A stretch of 64,000 nt of DNA from Astragalus membranaceus (Eukaryota > Streptophyta > Magnoliopsida > Fabales > Fabaceae), in NCBI GenBank assembly GCA_039519185.1, contig CM076847.1, positions 64,493,521-64,557,520 on the forward strand, in the 5' to 3' direction. Of the stretch, positions 34,418 through 46,684 are shown piece after piece. A model generated the notes under the pieces. That model saw nothing but the letters and a program-made list of their open reading frames with translations. It was not told where the DNA came from and did no database searches. A program made the position numbers and the translations under genes. Position 1 is the stretch's first letter, and every line of letters starts with the position of its first letter.

Positions 34418-34542
34418 GAGTCCTCAATGAAGAGAACTCTTTCAAAAAGTAGCGTATGCCACTTGTAGTGAAGAGCACACAATATTCTTTAGTAAAAGGC
34501 GAAAGAATAGTTCGCTATATGCTCATCACATGGCTCTGTGAT
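34418..34542 (-). ncRNA. U5 snRNA-like gene copy 16
   Basis: Loop I is perfect. The upstream element has one mismatch (GTCCCATATCG, 34604-34614). It has the GTGTGCTCTTCAC version of stem I, which pairs G-C rather than G-U. Confidence 0.8.
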
Positions 34543-34682
34543 TTGTTCAGCGAGAGGTCCTTCATTTTTATAGCCTAAGCAGCTTGTTTTTGTGTATTCT
34601 TCATCGATATGGGACTTAAGTAGAAACATATGTATGCGCCCAAACCCACTCACCTGAGCCTTCTCTTTCTCTTCATCCTTCT

Positions 34683-35687
34683 AATGAGTCCATCATCCTC
34701 AGTAGGCTCTTCACCTGCTAAAGCGAACCCTTTTCCACCGGACCTCTCCTTCTTCGGCTTCGGACACTGTGTACTGATATGCCCTCCTTCACCACAGTTG
34801 TAGCAGACCACTACCTTGCTCTCACATTCGGCCACCACATGGCCGTCCTTCCCGCACTTGAGACACCTCTTCACGTCGCTTCTGCACATGACACTCTTGT
34901 GGCCAGGATTGCCACACTTAAAACACACAATGCTAGCAGGGGCATCTCCCCCACTAGTCCTCTTGTCAGCACCAGCTCTCTACTTACCCTTGCCCGCAGG
35001 GACCTCATACGGCTTACTACGACCTTGAAACTTGCTCCTCTTATCGTTCACTATCTTGTAGTGAGCATTACTGTCCTCCTCAAAAATCCTACAACTATCA
35101 ATCAAGTCAACAAAGACACAGATCTTCTGATATCCGATTGCTTTCTTGATCTCGGGCCTCAAACCATTCTCGAACTTGATACACTTGGAAAACTCAGCAG
35201 TAGCTCCAGTGTAATGCGGATAGAACTTTGCTAGCTCCACGAACTTAGCGGCATACTCTGATACGGACATACTCCCTTGTTTCAGCTCCAGAAACTCAAT
35301 CTCTTTCTTCCCTCGGACGTCTTCCGGATAATACTTACGGTTAAACTCTCTACTGAACACCTCCCAGGTAATCTCTTCATTAGCAGTCTCCAACCTCTGC
35401 CTCGCCTCTAACCACCAATCATCAGCTTCCTCAGCTAGCATATGCGTACCATAGCGGACCTTCTGTGCTGGAGTACAATCCATCACTCGAAAAATCCTCT
35501 CCATTTCTTTCAACCAAGCTAAAGCACCATCGAGATCATACTTGCCCTTGAAGGTGGGCGGATTCTCTCTCTGAAATGTCGCCAGACTTCGAGTCCCAGC
35601 ATTCTCACCGGCATTCTGCTGATTCTGCACAGCCTGCGCCATAGCAGCTAGAGCAGCAGCAATTGCAGCATCGTTCCTCCCAGCCAT
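34683..35687 (-). pseudogene. Gag of a Ty3/gypsy chromovirus, truncated, one stop codon
   Basis: Starts MAGRNDAAIAAAL at 35687 and is clearly homologous to the gag at 28781 (shared NPP(T/V)FKGKY, EEADDWW, KQGSMSV, KFYPHY, CIKFENGLR). A TAG at 34978-34980 ends the first frame after 235 residues. The same frame resumes and holds three CCHC knuckles (CFKCGNPGHKSVMC, CLKCGKDGHVVAEC, CYNCGEGGHISTQC). The frame is lost at the deletion break near 34683. Gag forms the virus-like particle core. This copy cannot do so with the stop and missing pol. Confidence 0.9.
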
Positions 35688-35793
35688 TTCAACTCACTTG
35701 CTACAAAACAAACAACAGTTAGATATAACTGACAACACACCATTGTCAATTGACACTACGACTGGACAATTTGGCCGGACAGACCGAACTTTT

Positions 35794-35805
35794 GCTCTGA
35801 TACCA
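35794..35805 (-). other. Primer binding site, initiator Met tRNA type
   Basis: Minus strand TGGTATCAGAGC, separated from the LTR end (35810) by four bases, as in the complete element. Confidence 0.92.
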
Positions 35806-35809
35806 CTAA

Positions 35810-38800
35810 TGTAACACCCCTTTTCTACCCGATAATTATTTAATAAAATCAGAGTTACAAAAAAAATTATTTTATACTTCAAAAAGAGATGTCACACATT
35901 GATCAATAACCAAAAAGTCACATACGATATATAACGCTTTATCAAAAAGGGACTAAGCCCATAACACCGGTTTAGTTAACCACATCGCCAAAAATACATC
36001 ACCACGCAACGGAATAGAAATAAGTTTTCAAAACATAAAGTCATAACGTCCTGAATGGACTCCAAACAAATAAAATGCAACAGTCAAAGTCTAACGTTTA
36101 TCCCCCCTTGAGTGTTACATATCAAAGCAGAGGATACCGACTCGGACTAGCGAAGGTAGCTAATCCTTCACTCGGGATCACCTGCACGTTACCGCATAGG
36201 GGTAACATTCAAACAGAAGGGGTGAGATATCTTCAATATAATAGCGTAAATGATAGGAAATATGCTAGAATATGACAACTATATCTACCACTTTACTACA
36301 CACATCGAATTATAAACACACGTCAATTATGAACACCACAATCAGTCACCAAATGTCATGATAATGCGTGAATGCAACCCACACCAACGGGCATATGCAT
36401 GTGGTACCAAATCACCAAAATTTTTGCCTGTAAATAGAGGCGTCACCAAAAATTGAGAGCTTTCACACCCGGCTCACCAATTCACAAAAATGGAGCTTTC
36501 ACACCCGGCTCACTAGTTTTAGAAAAATTGAGCTTTCACACCCAGCTCCAAGACCAAAGGCCTTCACCAAAATAAATGCGTATGCTGTATGCGACACCAT
36601 GAGTGCACACAGACAATCACCAAAAATTAGTCACAATGTGGCACACCAAAATCAATCACCCAATATCACCAAAATTGGGTTTTCACACCTAGCCCAATGA
36701 CACCGAAACACCAACCTACCCGAAACAACAGAACACCAAGATTTGGAGCCTTCACACCTAGCTCCAACAACACCAATACTTGAGCCTTCACACCTAGATC
36801 ATACAGCACCAAGACACCGAGATGACAACAATTTTCCAAAACATTTGAGACGGGATGATTTTTCCCAACACCGGAGACAACGACAATTTTCTAAAATATT
36901 TGGGACGTCGACAATTTTCCAAAACAGCAACATTTAACGGCTAACAATTTCCAGAAGAATAAATAACTTTGCCTCAAATTGGAATATTCAGCTAGGCCTC
37001 TGAATAAGCTTTCCAAAACATTTTGAAACGTCTCAATCGGACTCCCGAGTCAAAAGATATCGCAAAAACAAAATAGGAACAAAACTAAGACACATGCTGA
37101 AAACGGCGCCTAGGAGCAGGGCGCCTAGCAGGAAAACGCAACACAGAAGACTGGCGCCCAGCAACAGGCAACACAACTGAATCTGGCGCCCATGAGCAGG
37201 GCGCCTAGCAACACTTCAGGAAATGGCGCCCTTGGCGCCCAGACCACCTGGAACACAACAGAAACGCACCATGGCACAGGAATTGGCGCCCAGACAGCCT
37301 ACAGCACAAAACGCAACACAGAACCAAGGCATGCACTGTAACACCCCGGTATTCCTAACATGTAGAGAGACCGAAAGATGCACAGATTGCGGAAATTCAG
37401 AGGACACCGTTCCTGTTTAAGTTTTGGACATACAAACTTTTTCCGAAATAAAACATAATCGGAAATAACATTACTTCATAAAATAGAAGTTTATCGGTTC
37501 CATACCGAGTGGATTACAATATCCAAGTCCAAATACCAAACAGAAACATAAACGGTTCATATAACTCATAATCAATACAAGTTTATACAATCAATAGGAT
37601 AACAAAAGAACAAGGGGAAAATGACTAAGTCTTCAGCACCTCCAAGAGTATATCAACTACTCGTGCACTATAGTCTTCCTTTTTCCCTGCTTCTCTGAAA
37701 AACAACAAATATGGATAGGGTGAGATAACATTATCTCAGTGAGTCCTACCGTGCCCCCTCACTGACACTCGGTTCAATTATTAAACCGCTAACAATGTTT
37801 AATTAGCTACCAATAGCCATAATCGAAATGCCAAGCAAATCGTGTTCTCTTTTATGTTTTTAATAGCTTAGCTCAACCGACTGCACAACTGCTAATCCCG
37901 GTAGCTACAGCTTAACATCTGCCGACTGCACAACTGCTAATCCCGGCAATGTTAACTTATAATCAGTAACTTAGCACAAGCCGACTGCACCTCTGCTAAT
38001 CCCGGCAACCCGTGAGTTGACCACGCCAAAACACATTCAGGGCCTAGGTAAGGGGTCATGACTACCCTCCCTAGTATGCTACTTGTCGGGTCGTCACCCA
38101 ACGCGATTTATGTATGACAATACATAACGATTTCTCGAGAGTTAGATAATATATATCTTTCCGATCACCAAAGGATCAATCACATAATCTTTTTAGATAA
38201 TTTATATCTTATTGATCTATAACCCGTTTTGATGAATTTATACACATCCGGCATTATAATCATATTGTAATGTATTATTGACTTATAACCCGTTTTGATG
38301 AATCTATAGACATCCGGCATTATAATCATATACAGTTGATATATATATATAAATATATATACATTCTATCCATCAGACGGTGTACCCACACGTATACTAG
38401 GGTTTCGGTTTTTCGATCAATATACCTTTCAACTTCTTTTCAAAATCATGAGTTGAACAAGTTCGAAATAAGGTTTTCAGTGAGGCAATCCCTTTTTGAA
38501 TGGTTGAGAAAGAAATTAGAAAGGGTTCGGGATCAAACGGAACAACAAAACGAGAAAACGGAAGCCGGTAACAGGACTACACGCACGACCCGTGCCCAGG
38601 GGCACACGACCCGTGCGTGGTGCACTACTCAAGACCCATCTACCAGAGGGAAGCGCACGATCCGTGCCCAGGGGCGCACGACCCGTGCGTCCCGTTCTGT
38701 TTCCAATACTTCCAACCCGAAGCAGGCGCACGACCCGTGCCCAGGGGCGCACGGTCCGTGCGACCTGTGTCTGTTACCAGAATTTCTCACTTTCCTCATT

Positions 38801-41053
38801 TTCGCTCTCCGTTCTCGTCCGATTCGATTTCTAATTTCAATCACCTGAAACTCAGAAAATTCCCAGAATATATATTTCTAGTAGTACACAATTCATTTCA
38901 TTTCAACGGTTTAAATCAAAATCTCATTAAACCGTAAAACACCGTTTTATCCCAAAAACGCTTTTCAGTTCTAAGTCTTTTGTAAACGAAAAATGTGACC
39001 AAGGGATTCCATATCGAAAACAAGTTCAGAATATCAAAATGCCCTATCGTGAGTAGAACTCACCGTGATGTCGATTTCACTTGAAGCTTCAACCGAATCG
39101 CGAAGTCACCAAGACAATCGAACTAGCGAATGAGGATCGAAGGCGCCAACGAAATTCACAACAGCAAGAATCACTAGGACAGCAACTTGTTTCCACTAAG
39201 CCACTGAAATAGCAACTTGGATAGCAATCCTAAGCTTGAACTTTCCCCCAAATTCGAAATGTGATGACAGCCCTCCTCTTTGACAATGAAATGATGATCA
39301 TGCAAGCCACCACAAACTCAGAACTTCATTGTCTTCCACCTTGAAGGTTCAAATTTCGAAAATGGTGTTTAGAGAAGGAGTGAGAATCAGCCTCTGGTTT
39401 TGGTACCATTGGATTCAGAATCAAAAATGGAGTAGAGAGGGGTTTGGAAGACTTACATGCAAGGACAAGTTGAGTAGCTCCTCTCTCCTTTCCTTCTCCT
39501 TCCCTTCGCCCACTCTCCTCTCCCTCACTTCTGTTTTTCTTTCTTTTCAGCTGGAGAATAGTCAAGTGAGAGGGTGAGGGTTCAGTTGGGTATATATGGC
39601 TGGGGGGTTAAATGATGGTGAATAGACCATTTTGCCCTTGGCCATAAAATGATAGTTTAGGTGTTGAAGGCTTCCCTCGGTATGAAACTTTTTCGATTAT
39701 CCCGGTTCCGACCCGAAGTTCCTCACTTCTTTTGGTCCGAAATAATTTTTTTAATCTTCATAATTATAATTTACTGATTAGGGGTGTGAAAAGACAATTT
39801 TGCCCTTCATCCCCAATTCCTTATTTAATTCTATGAATAAGCCACACTTAATGGAGAATGGGATTTCTTGACGAATTACTCGACTATTAATCCCCGAGAC
39901 GCGACCAATTATTCCCACAAATAATTAATCGGCCTCCGGCATCATAATACGAGTCTTTAAAAATTAGGGATGTTACATGCACTAGACACGGGAACGACGC
40001 CCATGGCGTCCATGGCGCCCCTGCGCCAATACAGCGCGCAACACAACTCAGGAACAGGCGCCCATGGCGCCCCTGCGCCAAGACACAGCAACGCACACAC
40101 ACTGGCACACAGGACACGCACCAGACACGGCGCCCATGCACAGGGCGCCTAAAACAGCAACACAGCAGAAAACGCAACACACCCAGGATGTGGTGCCCAG
40201 GCACAGGGCGCCGTTTCCTGCAGCACGGGCACCGAACGCAACACGACCAAACATAGCGCCCAGGCACAGGGCGCCGTTTTCTGCAACAGGAACAGCAACA
40301 ACATTTGGTGCCCATGGCGCCCTAGGGACCCAAAATTTCAGAATTTCACCATGTTAAATCACCAATTCGATTTAGTCACCAATTTAGTTCACCAATTCTT
40401 AAACCCCAATGTCAATTATCATGAATTGTCAATCGCAACACCAAACAACATTTATTCAAACACTTAGCATGCAATTCGTGATAACAACAATGAACACTAA
40501 TTTTTAGAGTTACAACAATCACCAACAAGCCAATATTTCAATCAACATAGTCATGATCCAACTATCATCAAAACAAACATCAAAACCAAACAAGAGGTAT
40601 CATAGGACCTATTCCCACATAACCCCATCATAAAACCCTATTATAAGGAAGAACCCCACCCTTACCTTATAGTAGGAGAGCACTAATCCCCTTGATCAAG
40701 TCACCAACAATAACCTCAGCAACAATGGCGCCTCTTCTCTTCTCCCTGGTGCGCCGTCCCTTCTTCTCTCTTTCTCTCTATTCGTGACTCCTCTCCCTCC
40801 TTTCTCACTCAATTCGCAAAATGAGCAAAAACCCTAGCCTAGGCGCTTCTCCTATGTGCCTAGCTAGTGGGCTCTTGGATCACGGGCTTTCCTCCAGCTT
40901 AAGCCCGGTCACTAACACCACCTCCTAATATCCAATTATACGCCTCTTAATCAAATGCTAATATAATTACACCAACTGAAATAAATAAATAAATAAATAA
41001 ATGGATACCTAAATATTTAATTAAATAATTTAATTAAATATTTGGGCGTTACA
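35810..41053 (-). repeat. 5' LTR of the truncated chromovirus, split by a solo LTR
   Basis: Outer ends TGTAACACCCC (35810) and GGGCGTTACA (41053). Without the insertion and its duplicated five bases it would be about 2.6 kb. It shows a GCTTTCACACC(C/T)(G/A)GCTC phrase repeated several times (36455-36800) and GGCGCCCA-rich DNA on both sides of the insertion (37100-37330 and 39990-40330). Confidence 0.88.
37337..39977 (-). mobile_element. Nested solo LTR, Ty3/gypsy, TSD TGCAC
   Basis: 2641 bp from TGTAACACCCC to GGGATGTTACA, flanked by TGCAC at 37332-37336 and 39978-39982. It is the inverted, nearly identical twin of the solo LTR at 54118-56756. It contains a GC-rich block of GCACGACCCGTGCCCAGGGGC repeats (38575-38765) and the phrase CCGACTGCACAACTGCTAATCCCGG repeated three times (37880-38010). 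All ORFs within it are LTR by-products. Confidence 0.92.
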
Positions 41054-41316
41054 ACCATCTTGTACCTAGTTTTCAATTTTCAAACTATTTTTCTATATGA
41101 ATGTATAAACATACAGTTTTATCCTCAATGAAGAGAACTCTTTAAAAAAGTAGGTGTATGCTACTTGTAGTGAAGAACACATGGTATTCTTTAGTAAAAG
41201 GCGAAAGAATAGTTCGCTATGTGCCCATCACATGGCTCCGTGATTTGTTTAGCGAGAGGTCCTTAATTTTTATAGCCTAAGAAATTTGTTTTTGTGTATT
41301 CTTCATCGATGAGGGA
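41054..41316 (-). repeat. U5 snRNA tandem array, block 4 (1 copy)
   Basis: A partial unit between two retroelements. The spacer between ATGTATAAACATACAG and the U5 3' end is deleted. Confidence 0.88.
41121..41244 (-). pseudogene. U5 snRNA copy 17, promoter split by an LTR
   Basis: Loop I and stem I are intact. The Sm site is altered (ACTTTTTTAAAG), the 3' flank with the 3' box is deleted, and the upstream element (41307-41316) is interrupted by the solo LTR starting at 41317. The base-perfect loop suggests loss of function is recent. Confidence 0.8.
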
Positions 41317-43504
41317 TGTAACGCCCCAAAATAATTGATTAATTTATTTAATTAATTATTTTAGTTATTAAGTGATAGTAATATAATAGTACATTTTTGT
41401 TGTGTGTTATAATATAATTTATGTCATATTATATGTGTTATAGGATTATGTGTTGTTAATTGTGTGTGGGGATTGGTGTTAGTAAAATATTAGCTTAATT
41501 ATATATATATATATATATATATATTATTTTATGTTATATTATGTGTATTTTATGAGGGGGTTAGTACTAGTGAGAAGGGAGGTGTAAGGAGAAAAGGGGC
41601 TTGGGTAGTTGCATTAGACCAAGTCCATGATGAGTAAGTGAGTATATAAGGAGGGATTAGGTCTAGGGTTGGGCATACCTTAGAGATTAGCGAAATTTGG
41701 AGAACTAGGAGAGGAGAGGAGTGCGACGGCTAGGGAGGAAAAAGAAGAGAGAAGGCGTGACTTCCAAGCAAGAGAAAGAGAGAGAAGGAAGGCGCACAAG
41801 GAGAGAGAGCTCTAGGGCAAGGATTTTCGTGATCATCTAAGGCTAAGGTAAGGGTGGGGTTCTATCTACCTAATAGGTCCTATGAAGGGTCATATGTGGG
41901 GGTTAGGGTTTTGACTTGTGAATTACAATATATGCTCATGTTATCTTTCTATATAATCTGAATCACTATGTGAACATATGATGTCTTGATGATGATTTTG
42001 CATGCATATGAATTCCTATGTGTTACATGACCTTGTTGATTTAATTGTCATATGAATGATGTCCCCATGCCCTAAAAGTGATCCTATGCCTTGCCATGAT
42101 TTTAAAGTAATTGAATTGATATGCTGAAAGTGGAGCCCTAGGCCCCCAGTGCCTGTCCCCGTTTCCTGTTTCGTTTGCTTTTGGTACAGGTTCAGTAAAT
42201 CTGTGATCGTGAGTGTTCTATTTGTCTAAAAATTATGTGGTTTATTTTTCTGGAAACTAGACACAATTTTCTACAAATTAGGCGCTGAGTTTACTCAATT
42301 TGGATAAGTATAATGGGAGAATTCTTGGTTGCAAATTGGGTCAAAAATCTGGGACGGTTTGGGATATGTGTTCAGTTTTTGTCTAATTGTGAATGCCCTG
42401 ATCCTCCAAATTTCGTGGGGTTTGTTTTGTTGGAAAATAGACTTAATTTCCTACTGAATAGGCACTGATTTCTCTAAATTTAGTTGAGAATTGAGGGAGG
42501 AGATTTGATTTCAAAATGACTAATAATTCTGTCCGAATTTTGTGGGGTTTGTTGCTCCGAATTTTGTGGGGTTTGTTGCTCCAATTAAGTTGTCAATTAT
42601 TAATTGTTAATTTGCTAAACTAGTTGGTTGATAATTGTTGGTTGTTGGGCGCCATGTGTGGCTGTCCGAAATTGATTGGTTAAATGTGGTTGTTGCTGAT
42701 GGCGTCCCGTCTTACGTCGTGGTTGTGATTTGGTATTGTAGGCCTATGGCCAATGTTGTGTATTGCGTTATTGTCATGATTTTATGTCGTAGGCCTATGG
42801 CCAGTGTGGTGATTTACGTTGTTGTTGTGCCGGTATGTGATTGTGTTGACATGTTGTGCATACCCGTTGCGTCGCATGCATATCATGTGGATTAGGCTTT
42901 GGCCAGCGTTGTGGATTAGGCTTCGGCCAGTGTTGTGGATTAGGCTTTGGCCAGCGTTGTGATTTAGGCCTATGGCCAGCGTTGTGACTTGGTACCGCAT
43001 GCATGTGCATTCCATACTGCATGATTGACTAGTGATATTATGTGATTATTGTGACAAGATGAATGTGATGACCTGGTCGAATGCATATTGCTTTTCATAC
43101 GATTTATTAGATAGTGTGATATCTCACCCCTTCTGTTTGAATGTTACCCCTATGTTGGTAACGTGCAGGTAATAGCGAATGAAGGCGGACTACCTTCATA
43201 TAGCCGGGTCGGTGTCGTCGCTCTGATACGTAGCACTCGGGGGGATGAACGCTCATTTATATTCCTTATGTCGTTACATTTGTTGAGCTTAAAGTTATGG
43301 CCGTTATGACTATTCATGTTGTGAACCTTTTGGAATTTTATCGTTAAGTTGAACCCTTGATTTTCCGCTGCATGTTAAATGAAAGTCAGTTATTTTTGAA
43401 GTAAGATTTCGTTGGCGAATTTCAGTTGAAAACTGTAGCACTCAAAATGATTTTTGAAACTTTGATTTATTTAGTAATTTGCCGGGTAGATTTTGGGTGT
43501 TACA
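41317..43504 (+). mobile_element. Solo LTR of a Ty3/gypsy chromovirus, TSD TGGGA
   Basis: 2188 bp, from TGTAACGCCCC to GGGTGTTACA. The flanks are AGGGA (41312-41316) and TGGGA (43505-43509), a 5-bp duplication with one mismatch. The site is the U5 upstream element itself. It contains 26-bp tandem repeats with GGATTAGGCTTTGGCCAG (42885-42990) and the GTTACC...GGTAACGTGCAGG module (43140-43235). Confidence 0.9.
42884..42990. repeat. 26-bp tandem repeat in the solo LTR
   Basis: Four to five units of TTGTGGATTAGGCTTTGGCC, with related looser copies upstream (42735-42810). Confidence 0.85.
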
Positions 43505-43987
43505 TGGGACTTAAGTAGAAACATATGTATCCGCCCAAACCCACTCACCTGAGCCTTCTCTTTCTCCTCATCCTTCTTCACCCACCCATTACGTTATGAC
43601 TGCTAAGTCTTTTCTTCTCACTTCCATATTTTTCAACATTTCAATACATGCAATAAATAGACTTAAAGTCCTAAGGGTGAGCACACATCTTTCCTTAAAA
43701 ATATGCACAAACTCTTAATAACATTAGCTGAAAATTGAGCTTCTGATAAATCTTCTTGTCATGTTTCACTTATATATCCTATATGAATGTGGAGACTATA
43801 TAACTTATTGGTTACGGTTCCATTTTCTACCTAGCTTTCAATTTTCATACTTTTTTGCTATATGATGAATTTATAAACATCATGATTATTCTAAGTCAAG
43901 TATACTCTTTTGTCGTGTCTAAAAAAAGTCAAAACATACAGTTTTGTCCAATATCATAATAGTAAGAAACTTTGAACTAGCCTTGCA

Positions 43988-44083
43988 GAGTTCTAAATGA
44001 AGAGAACTTGTTCAAAAAGTAGCGTATGCCACATATAGTGAAGAACACACGGTATTCTTTAGTAAAAGGCGAAAGAATAGTTT
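43988..44083 (-). pseudogene. U5 snRNA copy 18, 5' stem deleted
   Basis: Loop I is perfect, but the 5' half of stem I is replaced by AAATGTTGAAAA. It is a chimera: the 3' part is of the promoter-deleted class (GAACAAG), while the promoter side has an upstream element with one mismatch (GTCCCACATCC, 44153-44163). Confidence 0.8.
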
Positions 44084-44642
44084 TCAACATTTGTTCAGCG
44101 AGAGGTCCTTCATTTTTATAGCCTAAGCAGCTTGTTTTTGTGTATTCTTCATGGATGTGGGACTTAAGTAGAAACATTTGTATCCGCCCAAACCCACTCA
44201 CCTGAGCCTTCTCTTTCTCCTCATCCATCTTCACCCACCCATTACGTTATGACTGGTAAGTATTTTCTTCTCACTTCCATATTTTTCAACATTTCAATAC
44301 ATGCAATAAATAGACTTAAAGTCCTAAGGGTGAGCACACATTTTTCCTTAAAAAAAATGCACAAACTCTTACTAACATTAGCTGAAAATTGAGCTTATGA
44401 TAAATCTTCTTGTCATGTTTCACTTATGTATCCTATATGAATGTAGAGACTATATAACTTATTGGTTGCAGTACCATCTTGTACCTAGTTTTCAATTTTC
44501 ATATTATTTTGCTATATGAATGTATAAACATCATGATTATTCTAAATCAAGTATACTATTTTGTCTTGTCAAAAAAAAATCAAAACATACAGTTTTGTCC
44601 ACTATCATAATAGTAAGAAACTTTGAACTAGCCTTGCATGCA

Positions 44643-44767
44643 GAGTCCTCAATGAAGAGAATTCTTTCAAAAAGTAGCGTAAGCCACTTGTAGTGAAGAA
44701 CACACGGTATTCTTTAGTAAAAGGCGAAAGAATAGTTCGCTATATGCTCATCACATGGCTCTGTGAT
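44643..44767 (-). ncRNA. U5 snRNA-like gene copy 19
   Basis: Loop I, loop stem, TATA box and upstream element (44830-44840) are all intact. The 3' hairpin has one change (plus-strand GAATTC). A good candidate for an expressed copy. Confidence 0.85.
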
Positions 44768-45307
44768 TTGTTCGAGGAGAGGTCCTTCATTTTTATAGCC
44801 TAAGCAGCTTGTTTTTGTGTATTCTTCATCGATGTGGGACTTAAGTAGAAACATTTGTATCCGCCCAAACCCACTCACCTGAGCCTTCTCTTTCTCCTCA
44901 TCCTTCTTCACCCACCCATTACGTTATGGCTGCTAAGTATTTTCTTCTCACTTCCATATTTTTCAACATACATGCAATAAATAGACTTAAAGTCCTAAGG
45001 GTGAGCACACATTTTTCCTTAAAAAAAATGCACAAACTCTTACTAACATTAGCTGAAAATTGAGCTTCTGATAAATCTTCTTGTCATGTTTCACTTATAT
45101 ATCCTATATGAATGTAGAGACTATATAACTTATTGGTTGCGGTTCCATTTTCTACCTAGTTTTCAATTTTTAAACTATTTTTCTATATGAATCTATAAAC
45201 ATCATGACTAATCAAAGTCAAGTATACAATTTTGTTTTGTAAAAAAAATCAAAACATACAGTTTTATCCACTATCATAATAGTAAGAAACTTTGAACTAG
45301 CCTTACA

Positions 45308-45432
45308 AAGTCCTCAAAGAAGAGAACTCTTTCAAAAAGTAGTGTATGCCACTTATAGTGAAGAACACACGGTTTTCTTTAGTAAAAGGCGAAAGAATAG
45401 TTCGCTATGTGCTCATCACATGGCTCCGTGAT
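45308..45432 (-). ncRNA. U5 snRNA-like gene copy 20
   Basis: Loop I is perfect. One stem base differs (AAAGAAAA) and the upstream element has one mismatch (CTCCCACATCG, 45494-45504). The TATA region is normal (TATAAAAATG). Confidence 0.77.
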
Positions 45433-45861
45433 TTGTTTAGCGAGAGGTCCTTCATTTTTATAGCTTAAGCAACTTGTTTTTCTGTATTCTACATCGATGT
45501 GGGAGTTAAGTAGAAACATATGTATCCGCCCAAACCCACTCACCTGAGCCTTCTCTCTCTCCTCATCTTTCTTCCCCACCCATTACGTTATGACTGCTAA
45601 GTCTTTTCTTCTCACTTCCATATTTTTCAACATTTCAATACATGCAATAAATAGACTTAAAGTCCTAAGGGTGAGCACACAATTTTCCTTAAAAAATGCA
45701 CAAACTCTTACTAACGTTAGCTGAAAATTGAGCTTCTGATAAATCTTCTTGTCACGTTTCACTTATATATCCTATATGAATGTAGAGATTATATAACTTA
45801 TTGGTTGCGGTTCCATTTTGTCCAATATCTTAATTGTAAGAAACTTTGAACTAGCCTTGCA

Positions 45862-45986
45862 GAGTTCTCAATGAAGAGAACTTGTTCAAAAAGTAGTGTA
45901 TGCCACATGTAGTGAAGAACACACGATATTCTTTAGTAAAAGGCGAATGAATTGTTCGCTATATGCTCATCACATGGCTCTGTGAT
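45862..45986 (-). pseudogene. U5 snRNA copy 21, promoter-deleted class
   Basis: Loop I is perfect, but the stem is altered at two places (CAATTCATTCG). The upstream element is absent: TATA is followed by TTCTACTTAGGC. Confidence 0.78.
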
Positions 45987-46470
45987 TTGTTCAGCGGGAG
46001 GTCCTTCATTTTTATAGCCTAAGTAGAAACATATGTATGCGCCCAAACCCACTCACCCGAGCCTTCTCTTTCTCCTTATCCTTCTTCACCCACGCATTAC
46101 GTTTATACTGCTAAGACTTTTCTTCTCACTTCCATATCTTTCAACATTTCAATACATGCAATAAAGAGACTTAAAGTCCTAAGGGTGAGCACACATTTTT
46201 CCTTAAAAAATATGCCACAAACTCTTACTAACATTAGCTGAAAATTGAGCTTCTGATAAATCTTCTTGTCGTGTTTCACTTATATATGAATGTAGAGACT
46301 ATATAACTTATTGGTTGCAGTCCATTTTGTACCTAGTTTTCAATTTTCATACTTTATTGCTATATGAATGTGTAAACATCATGATTATTCTAAGTCAAGT
46401 ATACTATTTTGCCTTGTCTAAAAAAAGTCAAAAGATACAGTTTTGTCCAATATCATAATAGGAAGAAACA

Positions 46471-46484
46471 TTGAACTAGCCTTG
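46471..46484 (-). terminator. snRNA 3'-end box of copy 22
   Basis: Minus strand CAAGGCTAGTTCAA, a perfect match to the plant snRNA 3'-end signal CA(N)3-10AGTNNAA. It lies directly after the 3' hairpin. The same box, intact or with one change, follows most copies in the array. Confidence 0.82.
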
Positions 46485-46486
46485 CA

Positions 46487-46611
46487 GAGTCCTCAATGAA
46501 GAGAACTCTTTCAAAAAGTAGCGTATGCCACTTGTAGTGAAGAGCACACGGTATTCTTTAGTAAAAGGCGAAAGAATAGTTCGCTATGTGCTCATCACAT
46601 GGCTCCGTGAT
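46487..46611 (-). ncRNA. U5 spliceosomal snRNA gene copy 22 (reference copy)
   Basis: U5 snRNA is the core RNA of the U5 snRNP. Its loop I aligns exon ends during splicing. Reading the minus strand from 46611: ATCACGGAGCC, then a long stem in which GTGATGAGCACA pairs with TGTGCTCTTCAC (11 of 12 pairs), then an inner stem ATTCTTT/AAAGAAT closing the loop CGCCTTTTACT, the universal U5 loop I. Next come an Sm-like site (ACTTTTTGA) and a hairpin GAGTTCTC-TTCATT-GAGGACTC. Length is about 125 nt, fitting U5. The 5' end is set 30 bases from the TATA box. The upstream element, TATA box and 3' box are all consensus, so this copy looks functional. What remains unproven is expression and the one-base deviation in the Sm site. 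Confidence 0.9.
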
Positions 46612-46632
46612 TTGTTTAGGGAGAGGTCCTTC

Positions 46633-46684
46633 ATTTTTATAGCCTATGCAACTTGTTTTTGTGTATTCTTCATCGATGTGGGAC
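46633..46684 (-). promoter_or_regulatory. Plant snRNA promoter of copy 22 (USE and TATA)
   Basis: The upstream element GTCCCACATCG is at 46674-46684 and the TATA box TATAAAAAT at 46633-46641, with 32 bp between. In plants this wider spacing marks Pol II snRNA genes (U1, U2, U4, U5); Pol III genes (U6, U3) have about ten bases less. Neither other snRNA sequences nor an alternative start are seen nearby. Confidence 0.88.

Larger units (their letters stand above)
31421..34682 (-). repeat. U5 snRNA tandem array, block 3 (5 copies)
   Basis: Copies begin at 31775, 32450, 33067, 33742 and 34418. A local scramble near 31630-31690 repeats pieces of the unit (GAAGAGAAC, ATGAATGTATAAACA), and another shortened spacer lies near 32960-33000. 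The block is cut at about 34682 by the truncated chromovirus. Confidence 0.9.
34683..41053 (-). mobile_element. Truncated Ty3/gypsy chromovirus (5' LTR and gag), with nested solo LTR
   Basis: Minus-strand element retaining its 5' LTR (41053-35810, interrupted), primer site and most of gag. Everything from the protease onward and the 3' LTR are missing. The left break at about 34682 falls just after the third CCHC knuckle region. The U5 phase does not resume cleanly on the right (ACCATCTTGTACC), so some repeat sequence was lost in the same deletion and no target duplication is visible. Confidence 0.88.

Noticed and set aside
38336..38937. ORFs of 80-170 codons with Arg/Thr-rich repeats, also at 55158-55642
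   Set aside because: They translate the CACGACCCGTGC repeats of a solo LTR, appear in all frames and on both strands, and run past the repeat without a domain.
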